In this document: positions 52,637-63,300 of the stretch, in pieces
Layout: the number at the start of each line of letters is the position of its first letter
Position numbering within the stretch: position 1 is the stretch's first letter
Assembly (NCBI RefSeq): GCF_020166495.1
Contig: NZ_JAINZS010000006.1
Location: 372,001-436,000 of the forward strand
Direction: 5' to 3'
Source: Robertkochia aurantiaca
Lineage (GTDB): Bacteria > Bacteroidota > Bacteroidia > Flavobacteriales > Flavobacteriaceae
Length of the DNA stretch: 64,000 nucleotides
Program-made: the position numbers and the translations under genes
The notes under the pieces: generated by a model
What the model was told of the DNA's origin: nothing
Seen by the model: only the letters and a program-made list of their open reading frames with translations
Database searches by the model: none

Positions 52637-52766
52637 GCATCCCCTCCTTGTAAAGGAGGGGAATTCAAGTGCATTCATATAGGATGTATTACAAACCGAT
52701 TAGAGAGTTATATAAGAAAGCCATAAATCTCCCCCTCCTTTGCAAGGAGGGGGTTGGGGGGAGGTT
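52637..52766. repeat. 130-bp direct repeat, right copy
   Basis: Same sequence and orientation as 51898-52027, offset by 739 bp, with a single-base length difference in the terminal G-run. The stretch from here to the propeller lipoprotein gene at 52856 holds no further recognisable feature. Confidence 0.92.
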
Positions 52767-52855
52767 GTTTACAAAGGTTTAGTTGAAGTATTAATAGAGC
52801 AGGACTGCAGTGTGGTTTCAGTTCCAACTTCACTGTATTCCTTCACGCAGGCTAA

Positions 52856-53722
52856 TCACTCCACCACCAACTCATACAAATTCCCGCCGCTTATCCCGCG
52901 TCTTTCATCGCTGATCAGTAAATGGGTTTCGTCAGGGCTGAAGCAAATGCCTTCTTTCTGTGAATAGTATTCCATGTCTCTCACCGTAATCTCGCCGGTG
53001 GTGATGTCGTCGTTTTTGAAATTGCTTATGGTCCAGATCTTATTATGACCAAGAAGTACGACCGTTTTTCCATCAGCGGAGATGTCGGCGCCGGTGATAA
53101 AGCAAGTATTTTGCTCATCACAGGTCTTCAAAGTGCCCAACAGCTCAGCCGCATGTTCACCGGGCTCAGCCGGAATTTTATAAACATAGGCGCTTCCGTC
53201 GAAATCACTGCTCCTGTTTTTGGTGATGACGTATAAATAGCCCTTGCTGAAATACATGGCTTCAGCATCATAATGAAAGTCTTCCTTTTTCGGAGGGAAG
53301 TCTTTTTGTTCCGGATAATAGAAGCGAATTGCCTCCGCTTCCACATCATCTTCAGCCTTCAGCACATCTCTTACCCTGTATATGACCAGGTCATCCCGGT
53401 CGTTATCATTATTTCCGAAGTCACCGATAAAAAGGGTTCCGTCGGGAGCTGTTGCCAGGTCTTCCCAGTCATCGTTGTCTGCATTCTCGACGTTAAGGTC
53501 TTTGATTATATTTCCTTGCCGGTCGAGGCCGTAGATATGATCATCATTTCCTGAATCGGCGATCGTCCATATCAGCGGAGAACCGGGAAGGGTTTCCAGT
53601 GCTGAGTTTTCGTTCAGTAGTTCGGGCATGTCGGCTATAATCTTCAATTGACCGTAGTCGTAACTGCAACTCAGAAGCGTCATTAAGAGGGAGTTATAGA
53701 AAAGCAAGGATTTGAATTTCAT
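52856..53722 (-). CDS. Beta-propeller lipoprotein
   Basis: The frame is open from 53794, but the ATG at 53722 yields a proper lipoprotein signal (MKFKSLLFYNSLLMTLLSC), so I use it (288 aa). The mature part reads like an NHL/SdiA-type propeller: LPGSPLIWTIADSGNDDHIYGLDRQGNI, NADNDDWEDLATAPDGTLFIGDFGNNDN, YDAEAMYFSKGYLYVITKNR, ISADGKTVVLLGHNKIW and EGICFSPDETHLLISDE. The strands with GN, D and E residues suggest a Ca-binding or hydrolase-like propeller, but no catalytic set is recognised. Extracytoplasmic role unknown. It is divergent from the LacI-family gene. Confidence 0.75.
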   Translation of the reverse strand: MKFKSLLFYNSLLMTLLSCSYDYGQLKIIADMPELLNENSALETLPGSPLIWTIADSGNDDHIYGLDRQGNIIKDLNVENADNDDWEDLATAPDGTLFIGDFGNNDNDRDDLVIYRVRDVLKAEDDVEAEAIRFYYPEQKDFPPKKEDFHYDAEAMYFSKGYLYVITKNRSSDFDGSAYVYKIPAEPGEHAAELLGTLKTCDEQNTCFITGADISADGKTVVLLGHNKIWTISNFKNDDITTGEITVRDMEYYSQKEGICFSPDETHLLISDERRGISGGNLYELVVE

Positions 53723-53803
53723 GCGAAGCCGGGGTTTCGTGTAATTTCCATTCTGTATTAAAGATAAAACACTAATTTTAATCCTGCGAAACACAGCCGA
53801 TTA

Positions 53804-54823
53804 ATGAAAAAGAAAATTACCCTTAAGGAAATATCAAAACGTTTTAATGTATCGATCTCGACCGTATCTAAGGCGTTGAAAGACAGCCCCGAGATAAGTG
53901 AGAAAACACGGAAGATGATCCAGGCCTTTGCAAAGGAGCATAATTATAAGCCTAACAATATTGCCCTTAGCCTGAAAAATCAAAAGACCAAGAACATCGG
54001 GATCATACTTCCCGAGATCGTACACTATTTCTTTTCTTCTGTGATTACGGGAATTGAAAGATATGCCACGGAAAAGGGTTATAACGTGATCGTCTGTATC
54101 TCGAACGAGTCTTTCGATAAAGAGGTGATCAATATGGAGATGCTGGCCAATGGCAGCATCGATGGCTTCATTATGTCGCTGTCAAGAGGAACCGAACGCA
54201 AACAGGATTTCCATCATATCAAAGAAGTGATCAACCAGGGGATGCCGGTAGTGCTTATCGACAGGGTGACTGATGAAGTGGAATGTGATAAGGTGATCAT
54301 CGATGACTTTCACGGTGCCTACAGCGCTGTGAGTTACCTGGCTGAGCAGGGCAGAAAACGTATTGCCCTGATCACCATGCCTGATTATATGAGCGTAGGC
54401 CGTTTGCGTATGGAAGGGTACAAAAAGGCCCTGGAAGATGCCGGTCTCGAATACGATCCGGAGCTGGTACTGCGCATGGAAGATTTCTATGAGAACTTTG
54501 AGGCGATCGAAAAGGTCATCAAAGAGCGAAAGGCCGATGCGGTTTTTGCAGTCACTGAATTCTTCGCCGTCAGCGCCATGAAAATGGCCCAGAAAGAAGG
54601 TATCAAGGTCCCCGAAGAACTCTCGGTGATCGGTTTTACCGACGGTATCATTTCCATAAGCAGCAGTCCTTCACTAACCACCGTAAGTCAGCACGGGGAA
54701 GAGATCGGAGAAAAGGCAGCCCATTTACTGATCGAACGACTCGAAAATGAAAACATGGCCGAGCAGAAACCACCTCAGAAAGAAGTGGTCAAGACCACGC
54801 TGGTAAAAAGAGACTCTGCCTAA
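53804..54823 (+). CDS. LacI-family transcriptional regulator
   Basis: The 339-aa protein has the LacI helix-turn-helix at the N-terminus (LKEISKRFNVSISTVSKALKDSPEISEKTRKMIQ, residues about 5-38), hinge helix, and a periplasmic-binding-protein-like ligand domain (NIGIILPEIVHYFFSSVITGIE, VLIDRVTDEVECDKVIIDD, ELSVIGFTDGIISISSSPSLTTV). It should respond to a sugar or related ligand. Its stop overlaps by 4 bp the stop of the GyrI-like gene at the end of the CRTAC1/haloperoxidase operon, so it may regulate that convergent operon or a distant one. Confidence 0.93.
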   Translation: MKKKITLKEISKRFNVSISTVSKALKDSPEISEKTRKMIQAFAKEHNYKPNNIALSLKNQKTKNIGIILPEIVHYFFSSVITGIERYATEKGYNVIVCISNESFDKEVINMEMLANGSIDGFIMSLSRGTERKQDFHHIKEVINQGMPVVLIDRVTDEVECDKVIIDDFHGAYSAVSYLAEQGRKRIALITMPDYMSVGRLRMEGYKKALEDAGLEYDPELVLRMEDFYENFEAIEKVIKERKADAVFAVTEFFAVSAMKMAQKEGIKVPEELSVIGFTDGIISISSSPSLTTVSQHGEEIGEKAAHLLIERLENENMAEQKPPQKEVVKTTLVKRDSA

Positions 54824-55719
54824 TTTGCCAACGGCATAAAGATCTCGGTGGTCCATGCCAGTTCATTTCCTCCCTGATTCGGATTATCATGATAGATCTC
54901 CAGAGGGAGCTTCGCCAGCTCTTTATCGCGTTTAACAGCATAATCATAGATCGAATACCAGGCACGGTTCGAGTGGATATAGTTTCCATTGAACACGGCC
55001 TTGATAGAGGGTGATGCTTCGATCTTCTTGTAGAAAATCTCAGGATGCTCCGGCAGGCTGTCGGTTTGATCCACAGGAAAACAGAAATCAAATGCGATCT
55101 CATTGGTCTCCTCATTATAATCGGTAACCTGAACCATCGGATTACCCCTTAGCGGAAGTTCGTGTTTGTTCAGGAATCCGGTGATATAGTTATAGTGACG
55201 CATCATTTCCCTTGCTTTCTTCTCTGGTGTGGAGGTAGTGCTGTAACAGGCACAAAAAGAGTCGGGAGAAACGCTTTCGCCGACTACCCTGACGCGGAAC
55301 CGATCCAGGTTATCATCGAGTATGTCTTTAAAATCGTAGATGAGTTCCTTGGTGTGCAGTTCCACCGGTAATTCCTCAAAATACATGAGAGCCCGGTTCC
55401 TGAGGGAATTTCCCGGTTCTGTAACCTTAAGAGTAACCCGGCTGCTGCTGTCTGTTAGTTGCTCGACCTCCCACCTCAGCTTATAATTCCTTTCTTTAAA
55501 CGCGATCTCCTGTTCGATATACCGGTATTCTTCACGGGCGATCTCATTCTTCACCGTCAGACTGTCTGAAAGGGTCGTATAGGCATTGATCTCATGAAAG
55601 AGATTACCCGTACTGGTTTCGGTGTTAAAGGCAGCGATATAATCTGCCGGTTTCAGGAAAAGATAAGTGGCAGTGCCTGCCAGCAAAAGCGCAAGCACCA
55701 TAATCGTGTTCTTTTTCAT
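54820..55719 (-). CDS. SRPBCC + GyrI-like effector-binding-domain protein
   Basis: The 299-aa protein has an N-terminal membrane helix or uncleaved signal (about 5-23), a START/SRPBCC-like part (about 30-150, with SDSLTVKNEIAREEYRYIEQEI and RWEVEQLTDSSSRVTLKV) and a C-terminal GyrI-like ligand-binding domain (about 155-299, PMVQVTDYNEETNEIAFDFCFPV, VFNGNYIHSNRAWYSIYDYA, ending TTEIFMPLAN). GyrI-like domains bind small amphiphilic ligands. It lies 3 bp after the haloperoxidase gene and is last in the operon. Function unknown; membrane-tethered ligand binding is an inference. Confidence 0.75.
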   Translation of the reverse strand: MKKNTIMVLALLLAGTATYLFLKPADYIAAFNTETSTGNLFHEINAYTTLSDSLTVKNEIAREEYRYIEQEIAFKERNYKLRWEVEQLTDSSSRVTLKVTEPGNSLRNRALMYFEELPVELHTKELIYDFKDILDDNLDRFRVRVVGESVSPDSFCACYSTTSTPEKKAREMMRHYNYITGFLNKHELPLRGNPMVQVTDYNEETNEIAFDFCFPVDQTDSLPEHPEIFYKKIEASPSIKAVFNGNYIHSNRAWYSIYDYAVKRDKELAKLPLEIYHDNPNQGGNELAWTTEIFMPLAN

Positions 55720-55722
55720 TTA

Positions 55723-57066
55723 TTATTCTTTTTCAGCGATTGTTTCTTCAGATTGCATGTCAAGATTCTCGACTACATAATCTCCCAGGTTACGCCCCTG
55801 ATCCAGTCCTACCTCAATGGCCATTCGGTAATGAATACCTCCGTACATACGGCTTATGGCTGCCTCTTCGGCTGCATTGCGGAATGATTTAAAACTTCTT
55901 ACCGGCAGCCCGTATGGCAATTCTGTGTCGTCGTCAAAGGCAAAATCTTCCCCGAAAACCGAGGTCAGGGCTTCTGAAGCGGCACCCGACACCACAGAAT
56001 GTCCGCTGGTATATTCAGGAAAAGGCGGAGTCTGTAAAATGGGTTTCCAGTTGTCGTCTATGTATTTGTTGATCAGGGTTTCGGGGCGGATCAGGTTACT
56101 CCGGTATTTTTCATCCCAGCAGCTGATAAAGCCATCTGCGATAGCGATCGAGGTTTTGGTATAAGCCATGACCGTTTTTCTGAAATCACTATCGGTTTGT
56201 TTACAGGCGATCTTGCATATGCCGATCCAGTGTGCTCCCGGAGTGATCTTTTTTGTGGCGAACATCAGGTGACCGCGTGTAACCGAAACATAAGGGTTAC
56301 AATCCCAGAACTGAGCGATGGCCACTTCTTCAGATTCGTCTGAGGTAATTTTATTTCCCACCTCGTACACTTCCATCAGTTCCTTGTGAAATTCTGAACC
56401 TTCCTCCATGGAAAAAGGAGCCGGAGGAGCCGGTTTAAACTGAGAAGCTGAGTCGAGGGTAAAAGGTCTGATCTTGTTCCAGTGCGGCTCGATACCATCC
56501 ATATAAGCCGGAGGAGTGGGTTGCCACCTGCCGGGTTCTTCACTCCTGACGGTAAACTTGGGCATGGTACGGGTTTGCTTATAATTATCTTTGTCCATCC
56601 AGTCGCGGATATGCGCCACCACTTTTTCAGCATATTCCTTGGTTTTATTGAATTCTGAGCTGTTTTCTTTTTGCCATTGGTTCAGAACACTATCCTGGTA
56701 GGTGGCCAGTTTCTCTTCTGAAAAGATCAGGGATTTGCTCAGCTGCATGTGAGCGATCATTGCAGCCAGGTCCATATTTACTCCTTCTTCCTCCGGTTCG
56801 GGTATGGGAGTTAATCCGTTCACCTGCCCCGCAAGACTGTTGTAGTTGGCATCGTCTAAAGCAATGATCTCATAAGCGGCGATATTCGGATAAGCGAAGA
56901 TACGGCTGGCAACAGGGGGAGAGAAGATATCGTGTATCATCACCTCAACGGTTTCATCGACAGACTGATGAAAATGGTCTGCCCTGATTGCGATCGGCGC
57001 TTCATTCCTGCTGCAGGATTGCAGTATCAGAAAAACAGTAACAAGAATTACAATAGGTTTATTCAT
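55723..57066 (-). CDS. Vanadium-dependent haloperoxidase-type PAP2 protein (lipoprotein)
   Basis: The 447-aa protein has a lipoprotein signal (LILQSC, Cys18). The vanadate/phosphate-binding triad of the PAP2 fold is intact: KYRSNLIRP (K-x6-RP, about 325-333), EYTSGH (SGH, about 355) and SRMYGGIH (SR-x5-H, about 405-412). Length and motif spacing are those of bacterial vanadium haloperoxidase-like proteins, but these sites also occur in acid phosphatases, so halide oxidation is not proven. The mature protein is likely periplasmic or on the outer membrane. It overlaps the CRTAC1-like gene upstream by 8 bp. Confidence 0.88.
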   Translation of the reverse strand: MNKPIVILVTVFLILQSCSRNEAPIAIRADHFHQSVDETVEVMIHDIFSPPVASRIFAYPNIAAYEIIALDDANYNSLAGQVNGLTPIPEPEEEGVNMDLAAMIAHMQLSKSLIFSEEKLATYQDSVLNQWQKENSSEFNKTKEYAEKVVAHIRDWMDKDNYKQTRTMPKFTVRSEEPGRWQPTPPAYMDGIEPHWNKIRPFTLDSASQFKPAPPAPFSMEEGSEFHKELMEVYEVGNKITSDESEEVAIAQFWDCNPYVSVTRGHLMFATKKITPGAHWIGICKIACKQTDSDFRKTVMAYTKTSIAIADGFISCWDEKYRSNLIRPETLINKYIDDNWKPILQTPPFPEYTSGHSVVSGAASEALTSVFGEDFAFDDDTELPYGLPVRSFKSFRNAAEEAAISRMYGGIHYRMAIEVGLDQGRNLGDYVVENLDMQSEETIAEKE

Positions 57067-60000
57067 TGATCTTAGGATTATTTATGCGATAGATTTCTGC
57101 CTCGCTGTTATTAATGGTTACAACCAGATATGAATCACCGGCAAACTCGATCACATCGAGAGCCCTGATTGCCTTACCGCTGAGGTTCAACCCATACTCG
57201 TGGGTTAAATGTACATTATCGATATCAGTTATCAAAGCACCGGGAAAGCCGTCAAAGCGGCCGTGATAAGGCCTTACTCCGAAGTAATTTCCACCGGCAA
57301 GCACTTCAGGCTGTCCGTCTTTATTGAAGTCCTGTAGAGTAAAGGCGGTAATGGGAGCCAACTGTAAATCTTCTCCAAAGGGTATGAACTTAAAAATGCC
57401 CTCCTCATTTAACAAGATGCCTGAGCGAAGTTCATGTACTTCTAATTTTTGAGCCTGATCAAGCAGGGACTGATCGATTACTTCATGAATGGGTTTTCCG
57501 GCGAAATCCCTGTAACGGGTAAATTTCTTGCGCATGAGCGTTGGCATCTGGGAAGCCAGATGATCCAGGCCGTCGAAGGTGTAATATTCACCATTGTGTT
57601 CCTGGGTTACAATGGTTTCTCTTTTTCCGTTTTTATCGAAGTCGTGATGATACATACGCAAAGGTGCTTGCTCCGTGGCCCTGAACTTAGTGTTCGACCC
57701 CCAATTTCCGAGTATAAAATCCAGGTCTCCGTCATCGTCTATGTCGAAAGGCTGAACAGCCTGCCACAACCCGTTCAGCTTATCGGGGATCACTGAGGAG
57801 GCTCTCTTGAGGGAGCCCTTTTCATTCATGAATAGCACGGGTGACATCCATTCGCCCACAACCAGCAGATCCGGCCAGCCATCTTCATTGATGTCCTGCC
57901 AAACCGCATCGGTGACCATGCCAACAGATCCCGGCTGTTGTTTCCCGTCTTCTCTGAAAACACCTTTCTCATTCAGAAGGAAAACAGACTCGGGAAGGAC
58001 GCCGAAATCGTCAGAGTTCGTGTGACTTCCGAGAAATAAATCCAGGTCACCGTCACCATCATAATCGGCGGCGGCGATGACATTGTTGTTTTGATAGCTT
58101 TCGGGCAGTTGTTTTTTTACAAGCATTCCGGCCTCCCCTGCATAGTAATGGTCGAGCAGAGGCGCAGCTTTGCCAAAAAAATGTGCTCCGCCGGTAGTAG
58201 TTATCAGGTCGTTCAGGCCGTTGTTGTCGAAATCAAGAATCAGGGCCCCCGTATCTTCACTGATAGAATCTCCGGCCACTGCATCGAAGTTCTGCTCAGT
58301 AAATCCGTCTTCATTCTGCAAATAGATCTTTGACGGAAAGTAGCGGGAGCTTCCGAAGAACAGGTCGGTTTTTCCGTCACCGTTCAGATCACCTGAAGCG
58401 AATGCCGGCCCCCTGTCTGATACCTGGTACGGAATAAGCTTATGGTTATTGAAATCGACATAATTGTCTTCGGTGTGCACGTAATCGATGCCGAGATTGT
58501 TTTTCGATTTCTCAAACAACAGAGAATTCCTGAGTGGGGTTTCAACACCCCTCTCGTAAGTATCCTGTTGTACCGTTTTCAAGGTGGTATTCGTGGGAAC
58601 ATCTCTCAGCAGGGTCTCTGACCGGTCAGGCCATGTGATCAGAACAGAATCTATTTCGGCGACATTACCGGGGAAGCCTATATGAACAAAAGGTTCTGAT
58701 GATGACTGAAATCCTCTGACGGGATACAGTTCCCGAAAATAGATTTTGCCGTTGCTGTAGGCGGTCACCTTTGTTCCGGTACCAAAGCTGTTTTTACCAT
58801 TAGCTTTAAGCTTAAGCTTGAGGAAGCGGGTAGCTTTTTGATCTGTCTGGTTGATCAGTACAGTGGCAGGAGCATTCACGTTATTGATGACCAGGTCGAG
58901 GTCTCCGTCAAGATCCAGATCTCCATAGGCGGCTGCGGTGGCATTAGTGGTTTCTTTCGGTAACCAGGTATTGCTTCTGTCTGAGAAGAACAGCGAATCG
59001 CTTCCCTCAAAGATGTAGTTGGGAACGGTGCCTGAAGGCATCCGGTCTAAAGCTTCTTTATCAATACCCTTGGCAGGATTGAGACTTGCCTTGATCTCCC
59101 CACTCGATATGAACCTGATATAATCCAGATCATTAGGGCGCTTTGGAATTCCGTTTGCGATAAAAAGATCCTGGTTGCCGTCCTGGTTAAAATCGCTGAA
59201 GAGAGCCGACCAGCTCCAGTCAGTAGCTGCTATGCCGCTATGCAGAGCGGCTTCGGTAAAGAATTCGCCTCCCCGGTTCAGTTGCAGCATGTTTCGGGTG
59301 AACTGATAATGGTAGCCCAGTTTTTGTGTACGCAACTTCATCATCTGCACATTGTCATCTCCTTCAGAAGCCTTCAGTGGTATTTCCTTTTCGGGCAACA
59401 TATCTAAAGAGAGCAGATCAGGCCAGCCGTCATGATTGATGTCGGCCACATCATTTCCCATCGAGAAACGGGAGATATGTTTAAAATGCGCCTTAACAGA
59501 CTCTTTGAAGGTGCCGTCTCCCTGGTTCAGATAAAAATAGTCATCTTCATGAAAATCATTTCCGATATACAGGTCTGGGTAGCCGTTCTTGTCGAAGTCA
59601 GATACCGCAATTCCGAGTCCAAATCCATTGATCCCTCCGTATATTCCCGCAGCTTCGCTCACATCGGTAAAATGATCTCCATCGTTTCTCATCAGCCGGT
59701 CACCTGTTTTCGGGTTACGTTGGTCACGAAGACTAACATCGCCATAAGACTCTTGTGTGTGTACGGCATGGTTCAGAAGGTAGAGGTCAAGATCTCCGTC
59801 CAGATCGTAATCAAAGAAAGCGGCATGGGTGCCGTAAGATTCCAGGTTGAGATTGTAAGCTTCAGACATTTCTTTGAATGTCAGATCGCCCTGGTTGATG
59901 AAAAGCTCGTGGTGCCCCTGAAAATCATGGATTCCGGATACGGCAGAGACAAAGATGTCGAGGTATCCGTCGCCGTTCACATCTGCCATGACCGTACCTG

Positions 60001-60334
60001 TGTTCCAGTTTCCGGTGCCGGAGACTCCTGCCGTTTCGGTAATATCTTCAAACCGCAGGCCTCCCTTATTCAGGTATAATTTATTGGGAACCCGGTTGCC
60101 GCTGAGGTAGATATCAGGAAGGCCATCGTTGTTCACATCTCCGATCGATACGCCACCCCCGTTATAGTAATAGAGATAATCGAGTATGTTAACCGTATCA
60201 TCCGTATCAAGGATGTTGGCAAACTCAATACCGCTTTTTTCCGGTTCCAGATACACGAACAGTGTATCTTCCTTCTTGCAGGCAAGCAGGATCATTGAAA
60301 ATACAATCGATATGTAGATCGCTTTATGGTTCAA
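57059..60334 (-). CDS. CRTAC1-like FG-GAP/ASPIC lipoprotein (A)
   Basis: The 1091-aa protein has a lipoprotein signal (MILLAC, Cys19), many VCBS/FG-GAP propeller repeats with calcium-binding DxNxDG motifs (DVNNDGLPDIYLSGN, DFDKNGYPDLYIGND, DIDDDGDLDFILGNW) and, about residues 480-590, an ASPIC/UnbV domain (VNNVNAPATVLIN, YPVRGFQSS, VLITWPDRS). The second half repeats the propeller type. Such proteins are homologous to eukaryotic cartilage acidic protein 1; role unknown, probably extracellular or surface binding. It overlaps the B gene by 11 bp and the haloperoxidase gene by 8 bp. Confidence 0.9.
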   Translation of the reverse strand: MNHKAIYISIVFSMILLACKKEDTLFVYLEPEKSGIEFANILDTDDTVNILDYLYYYNGGGVSIGDVNNDGLPDIYLSGNRVPNKLYLNKGGLRFEDITETAGVSGTGNWNTGTVMADVNGDGYLDIFVSAVSGIHDFQGHHELFINQGDLTFKEMSEAYNLNLESYGTHAAFFDYDLDGDLDLYLLNHAVHTQESYGDVSLRDQRNPKTGDRLMRNDGDHFTDVSEAAGIYGGINGFGLGIAVSDFDKNGYPDLYIGNDFHEDDYFYLNQGDGTFKESVKAHFKHISRFSMGNDVADINHDGWPDLLSLDMLPEKEIPLKASEGDDNVQMMKLRTQKLGYHYQFTRNMLQLNRGGEFFTEAALHSGIAATDWSWSALFSDFNQDGNQDLFIANGIPKRPNDLDYIRFISSGEIKASLNPAKGIDKEALDRMPSGTVPNYIFEGSDSLFFSDRSNTWLPKETTNATAAAYGDLDLDGDLDLVINNVNAPATVLINQTDQKATRFLKLKLKANGKNSFGTGTKVTAYSNGKIYFRELYPVRGFQSSSEPFVHIGFPGNVAEIDSVLITWPDRSETLLRDVPTNTTLKTVQQDTYERGVETPLRNSLLFEKSKNNLGIDYVHTEDNYVDFNNHKLIPYQVSDRGPAFASGDLNGDGKTDLFFGSSRYFPSKIYLQNEDGFTEQNFDAVAGDSISEDTGALILDFDNNGLNDLITTTGGAHFFGKAAPLLDHYYAGEAGMLVKKQLPESYQNNNVIAAADYDGDGDLDLFLGSHTNSDDFGVLPESVFLLNEKGVFREDGKQQPGSVGMVTDAVWQDINEDGWPDLLVVGEWMSPVLFMNEKGSLKRASSVIPDKLNGLWQAVQPFDIDDDGDLDFILGNWGSNTKFRATEQAPLRMYHHDFDKNGKRETIVTQEHNGEYYTFDGLDHLASQMPTLMRKKFTRYRDFAGKPIHEVIDQSLLDQAQKLEVHELRSGILLNEEGIFKFIPFGEDLQLAPITAFTLQDFNKDGQPEVLAGGNYFGVRPYHGRFDGFPGALITDIDNVHLTHEYGLNLSGKAIRALDVIEFAGDSYLVVTINNSEAEIYRINNPKINE

Positions 60335-63300
60335 GGCTGTATATACGTGGTTTCTGATCGTTGATTGCTGCTATGACATATCGTTTTCCGTCTTTATCCT
60401 GAAAAACTTCCAGGTGTTTGATTTCATCACGAATAAACATTCCTGCTTTTTGGTAATCCTGCCATTCGAAATTCATCTTTCCGTCACCCAGCAGTACGTT
60501 GCCATAATTGGCATCAAGTCTTGAGAACTGGGGTTTGAATTCGAAATTATTCCCCCCCATAATAAGATCAGGATTTCCGTCATTATTTATATCAGTACAA
60601 CTGATATCACAAACACATGAGAATTGCACCCTTGAGGGAAGCTCCTTTATGGTAAAAGATCCGTTACCCTCGTTGATAGCCACTACCGAAGCAGAAATGG
60701 TCACTTTTTTCTCCTTGCTTTTTCTGAAAACCGCCGGAGGAAAGAGTTCGTCTATCGACTTACCGGCATATTCTGATGCTTTCAGATTTTGCTTTTTAAG
60801 TGATACCAGCTGGGCGGTCAATTCCTTTTTCATATGAACGGGGTAATCCTTTCCTTTTAAATGGCGGGTAACGATCTGCTCGGTGCTGCCATTATCATCG
60901 AAATCATTTACCCACATCTTCACCGGATTTTCGGGTGAAGGCTTGTAGGGTAGGTTTTTGCCTTTATTTCCTAAAACAAGGTCCTGATCTCCATCGTTGT
61001 CAAGGTCATAGGCGGCCACGGTGTTCCACCAGCCATATTGTTCATCAAGACCTGATTCCTCGCGCAACAGGCGGCTTCCTGTGTTTTTAAGTATCACGGG
61101 GGTTCCCCATTCAGAAACCGTTACGAGGTCTTTGTGTCCGTTGCCGGTAACATCAGACCACACGGCATCGGTGACCATGCCCAAATCCTGCAGGTCAAAA
61201 GCCAGCAGATCGGTGACATCTTCAAAATTACCCTTACCGTCATTTCTCAGTAAAAAATGTTGAGGGTCTTTTCCGTAGGTTGCGGTTACATTTCGGGCAC
61301 CGATAAAGACATCGGTGTCACCGTCGTTGTCGAAGTCATGCGGACTTATCACGGCGATGTTCATAGTGCTTGAAATCACATCTGTTAGTGCAGCTGTGAA
61401 TTTACCTTTCCCGTTATTGAGGTAAAGCCTGGTTTTGTTGTATTCTTCCAGGCCCATTTCGTTACCTCCCGACCCTACCATGAGATCCAGGTCCCCGTCG
61501 TTATCTGCATCGAAAAATGCTGCTGCGGTATCTTCAAAAATGGCGTCCTTTTCCAAATCAGGTGTTTTGAGAACAGCCAGGTCCCCATTACCCTTATTCC
61601 TGTAAAGAACGGAAGCCTGATCCCGGGCTCCCCCTATAAAAACATCTTCATTTCCATCGCCGTCTATATCACCAACAGCCAATGAAGGGCCTTCCTGGGA
61701 GATCATTTGATACAGCAATCCTTCGTAATCAAAATCAACATGTGAGTTCTCGGCATGTTTTACCGTAGTCGAATTATCCAGCTCTCTCATCAGAGGTTTT
61801 TCAGCTGTCTTTTTACCGGGAGTATAAACAGCATCAGCATCAGCCTGGTTGAATTCGAGAAGCTGATTGCCGGCAACCGAGGAAACAACAGAAGTACGGG
61901 TATCAGGCCAGATCACACGAATGGAATCTATTTTCCGGGCGTCGCCCAGACCTATTGTCATGGTGTAATCCATTGAAGACTGAAAACCTCTTGAAGGATT
62001 GTGTTCCTGTATATAGTGCTGTCCGTTAAAATACAGGTATACGGTACTACCTACAGCAAATCTGTTGGTTTCGTTACCGTTGAGTTTTATCTTTATGTAA
62101 TTGTTCTCTGTAAGTTCGTTGGCGTTGTTGCGGTACAGGAATGATTCCATGTTGACATTGTTCACCACCAGGTCCAGGTCACCATCGTTATCCAGGTCAC
62201 CGTATGCACAGCCGTTCGAAAGGCTTGGTTTATCCATTCCCCAGTCAGCGGAAGCATTGTCAAAAGTGATGTCTCCGTTATTTCTGAAAGCATAGTTGGG
62301 AACCGGGACGATAGGCATTTTATTAATGATAGAATCTATGGCTTCTTTCTTTCCGGTGAGTGCCATTTTTTGAATGATCTCATTGGCAAAGAAATCCACA
62401 AAATCAAGATCGGTAAGGTCATGGTTGACCCCGTTTGTTACATAGATATCACGGTAACCGTCATTGTCCATATCGAACATGAGGCCGGCCCAGCTCCAGT
62501 CTGTTTTTGCAACGCCACTGAAATAAGCCACTTCTGAGAAGCTTTGATTTCCGTTGTTCAGCTGAAGGGTGTTCTGAATATACTGCTGGTAGAAGTCCTT
62601 ACTCTGTTTAAGTTTAAATACATTGTATCCTTCGAAGGTCATCACCGATTTGGTACGCTGATCTCCTTCCGGGAGCATGTCAGTGATGAAGATGTCCTGG
62701 TTTCCATCATTGTTGATATCGGCCATATCGATACCCATGGCCGACAGGCAAAGGTGAGATGTCCAGTTCTTGATGTCTTCGGTAAAGGTGCCATCCTGGT
62801 TATTGATGTAGAGGTAGTCCCTTTCATAGAAATCATTGGAGACGTAGATGTCAGGGTAAAGATCTTTATTGATGTCGCTGATCACCACGCCGAGTCCGAA
62901 TCCTATCAGGCTTCCGTAAATTCCGGCCTCTTCACTTACATCTGTAAACTTCCCGTTATCGTTTCTCAGCAGCATATCGCCCACACCTCTGAAGATTTCC
63001 GGTACTCCTTCCCAGTCCTGAGCCCGCACCTCACGTTGCTCGGCATACCCAAGACTGCTTACAGGAATATTACTGTTATTGAGTATGTATGCATCAAGAT
63101 CTCCGTCTTTATCGTAATCAAAAAAGGTGGCATGGGTTGAAAAACCGGTTTTTGCCAGATTATATTCTTCAGCTCTTTCTGTAAAAGTAAGGTCACCGTT
63201 ATTTATATACAGGTCGTTATCGTGATTATTACCTTCCATATTACCGGCATTGCTAACATAGATGTCCAGCAGTCCGTCCTGGTTAATATCAACCATATTA

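Noticed and set aside
51681-52766. CRISPR array or integron attC sites
   Set aside because: The 64-bp units are direct tandem repeats without spacers, and no integrase or gene cassettes are present.
59432-60079. 215-aa plus-strand gene, and the similar 198-aa frame at 62544-63140
   Set aside because: Both are antisense shadows of the DxDxDG repeats of the CRTAC1-like genes, which is why they resemble each other.
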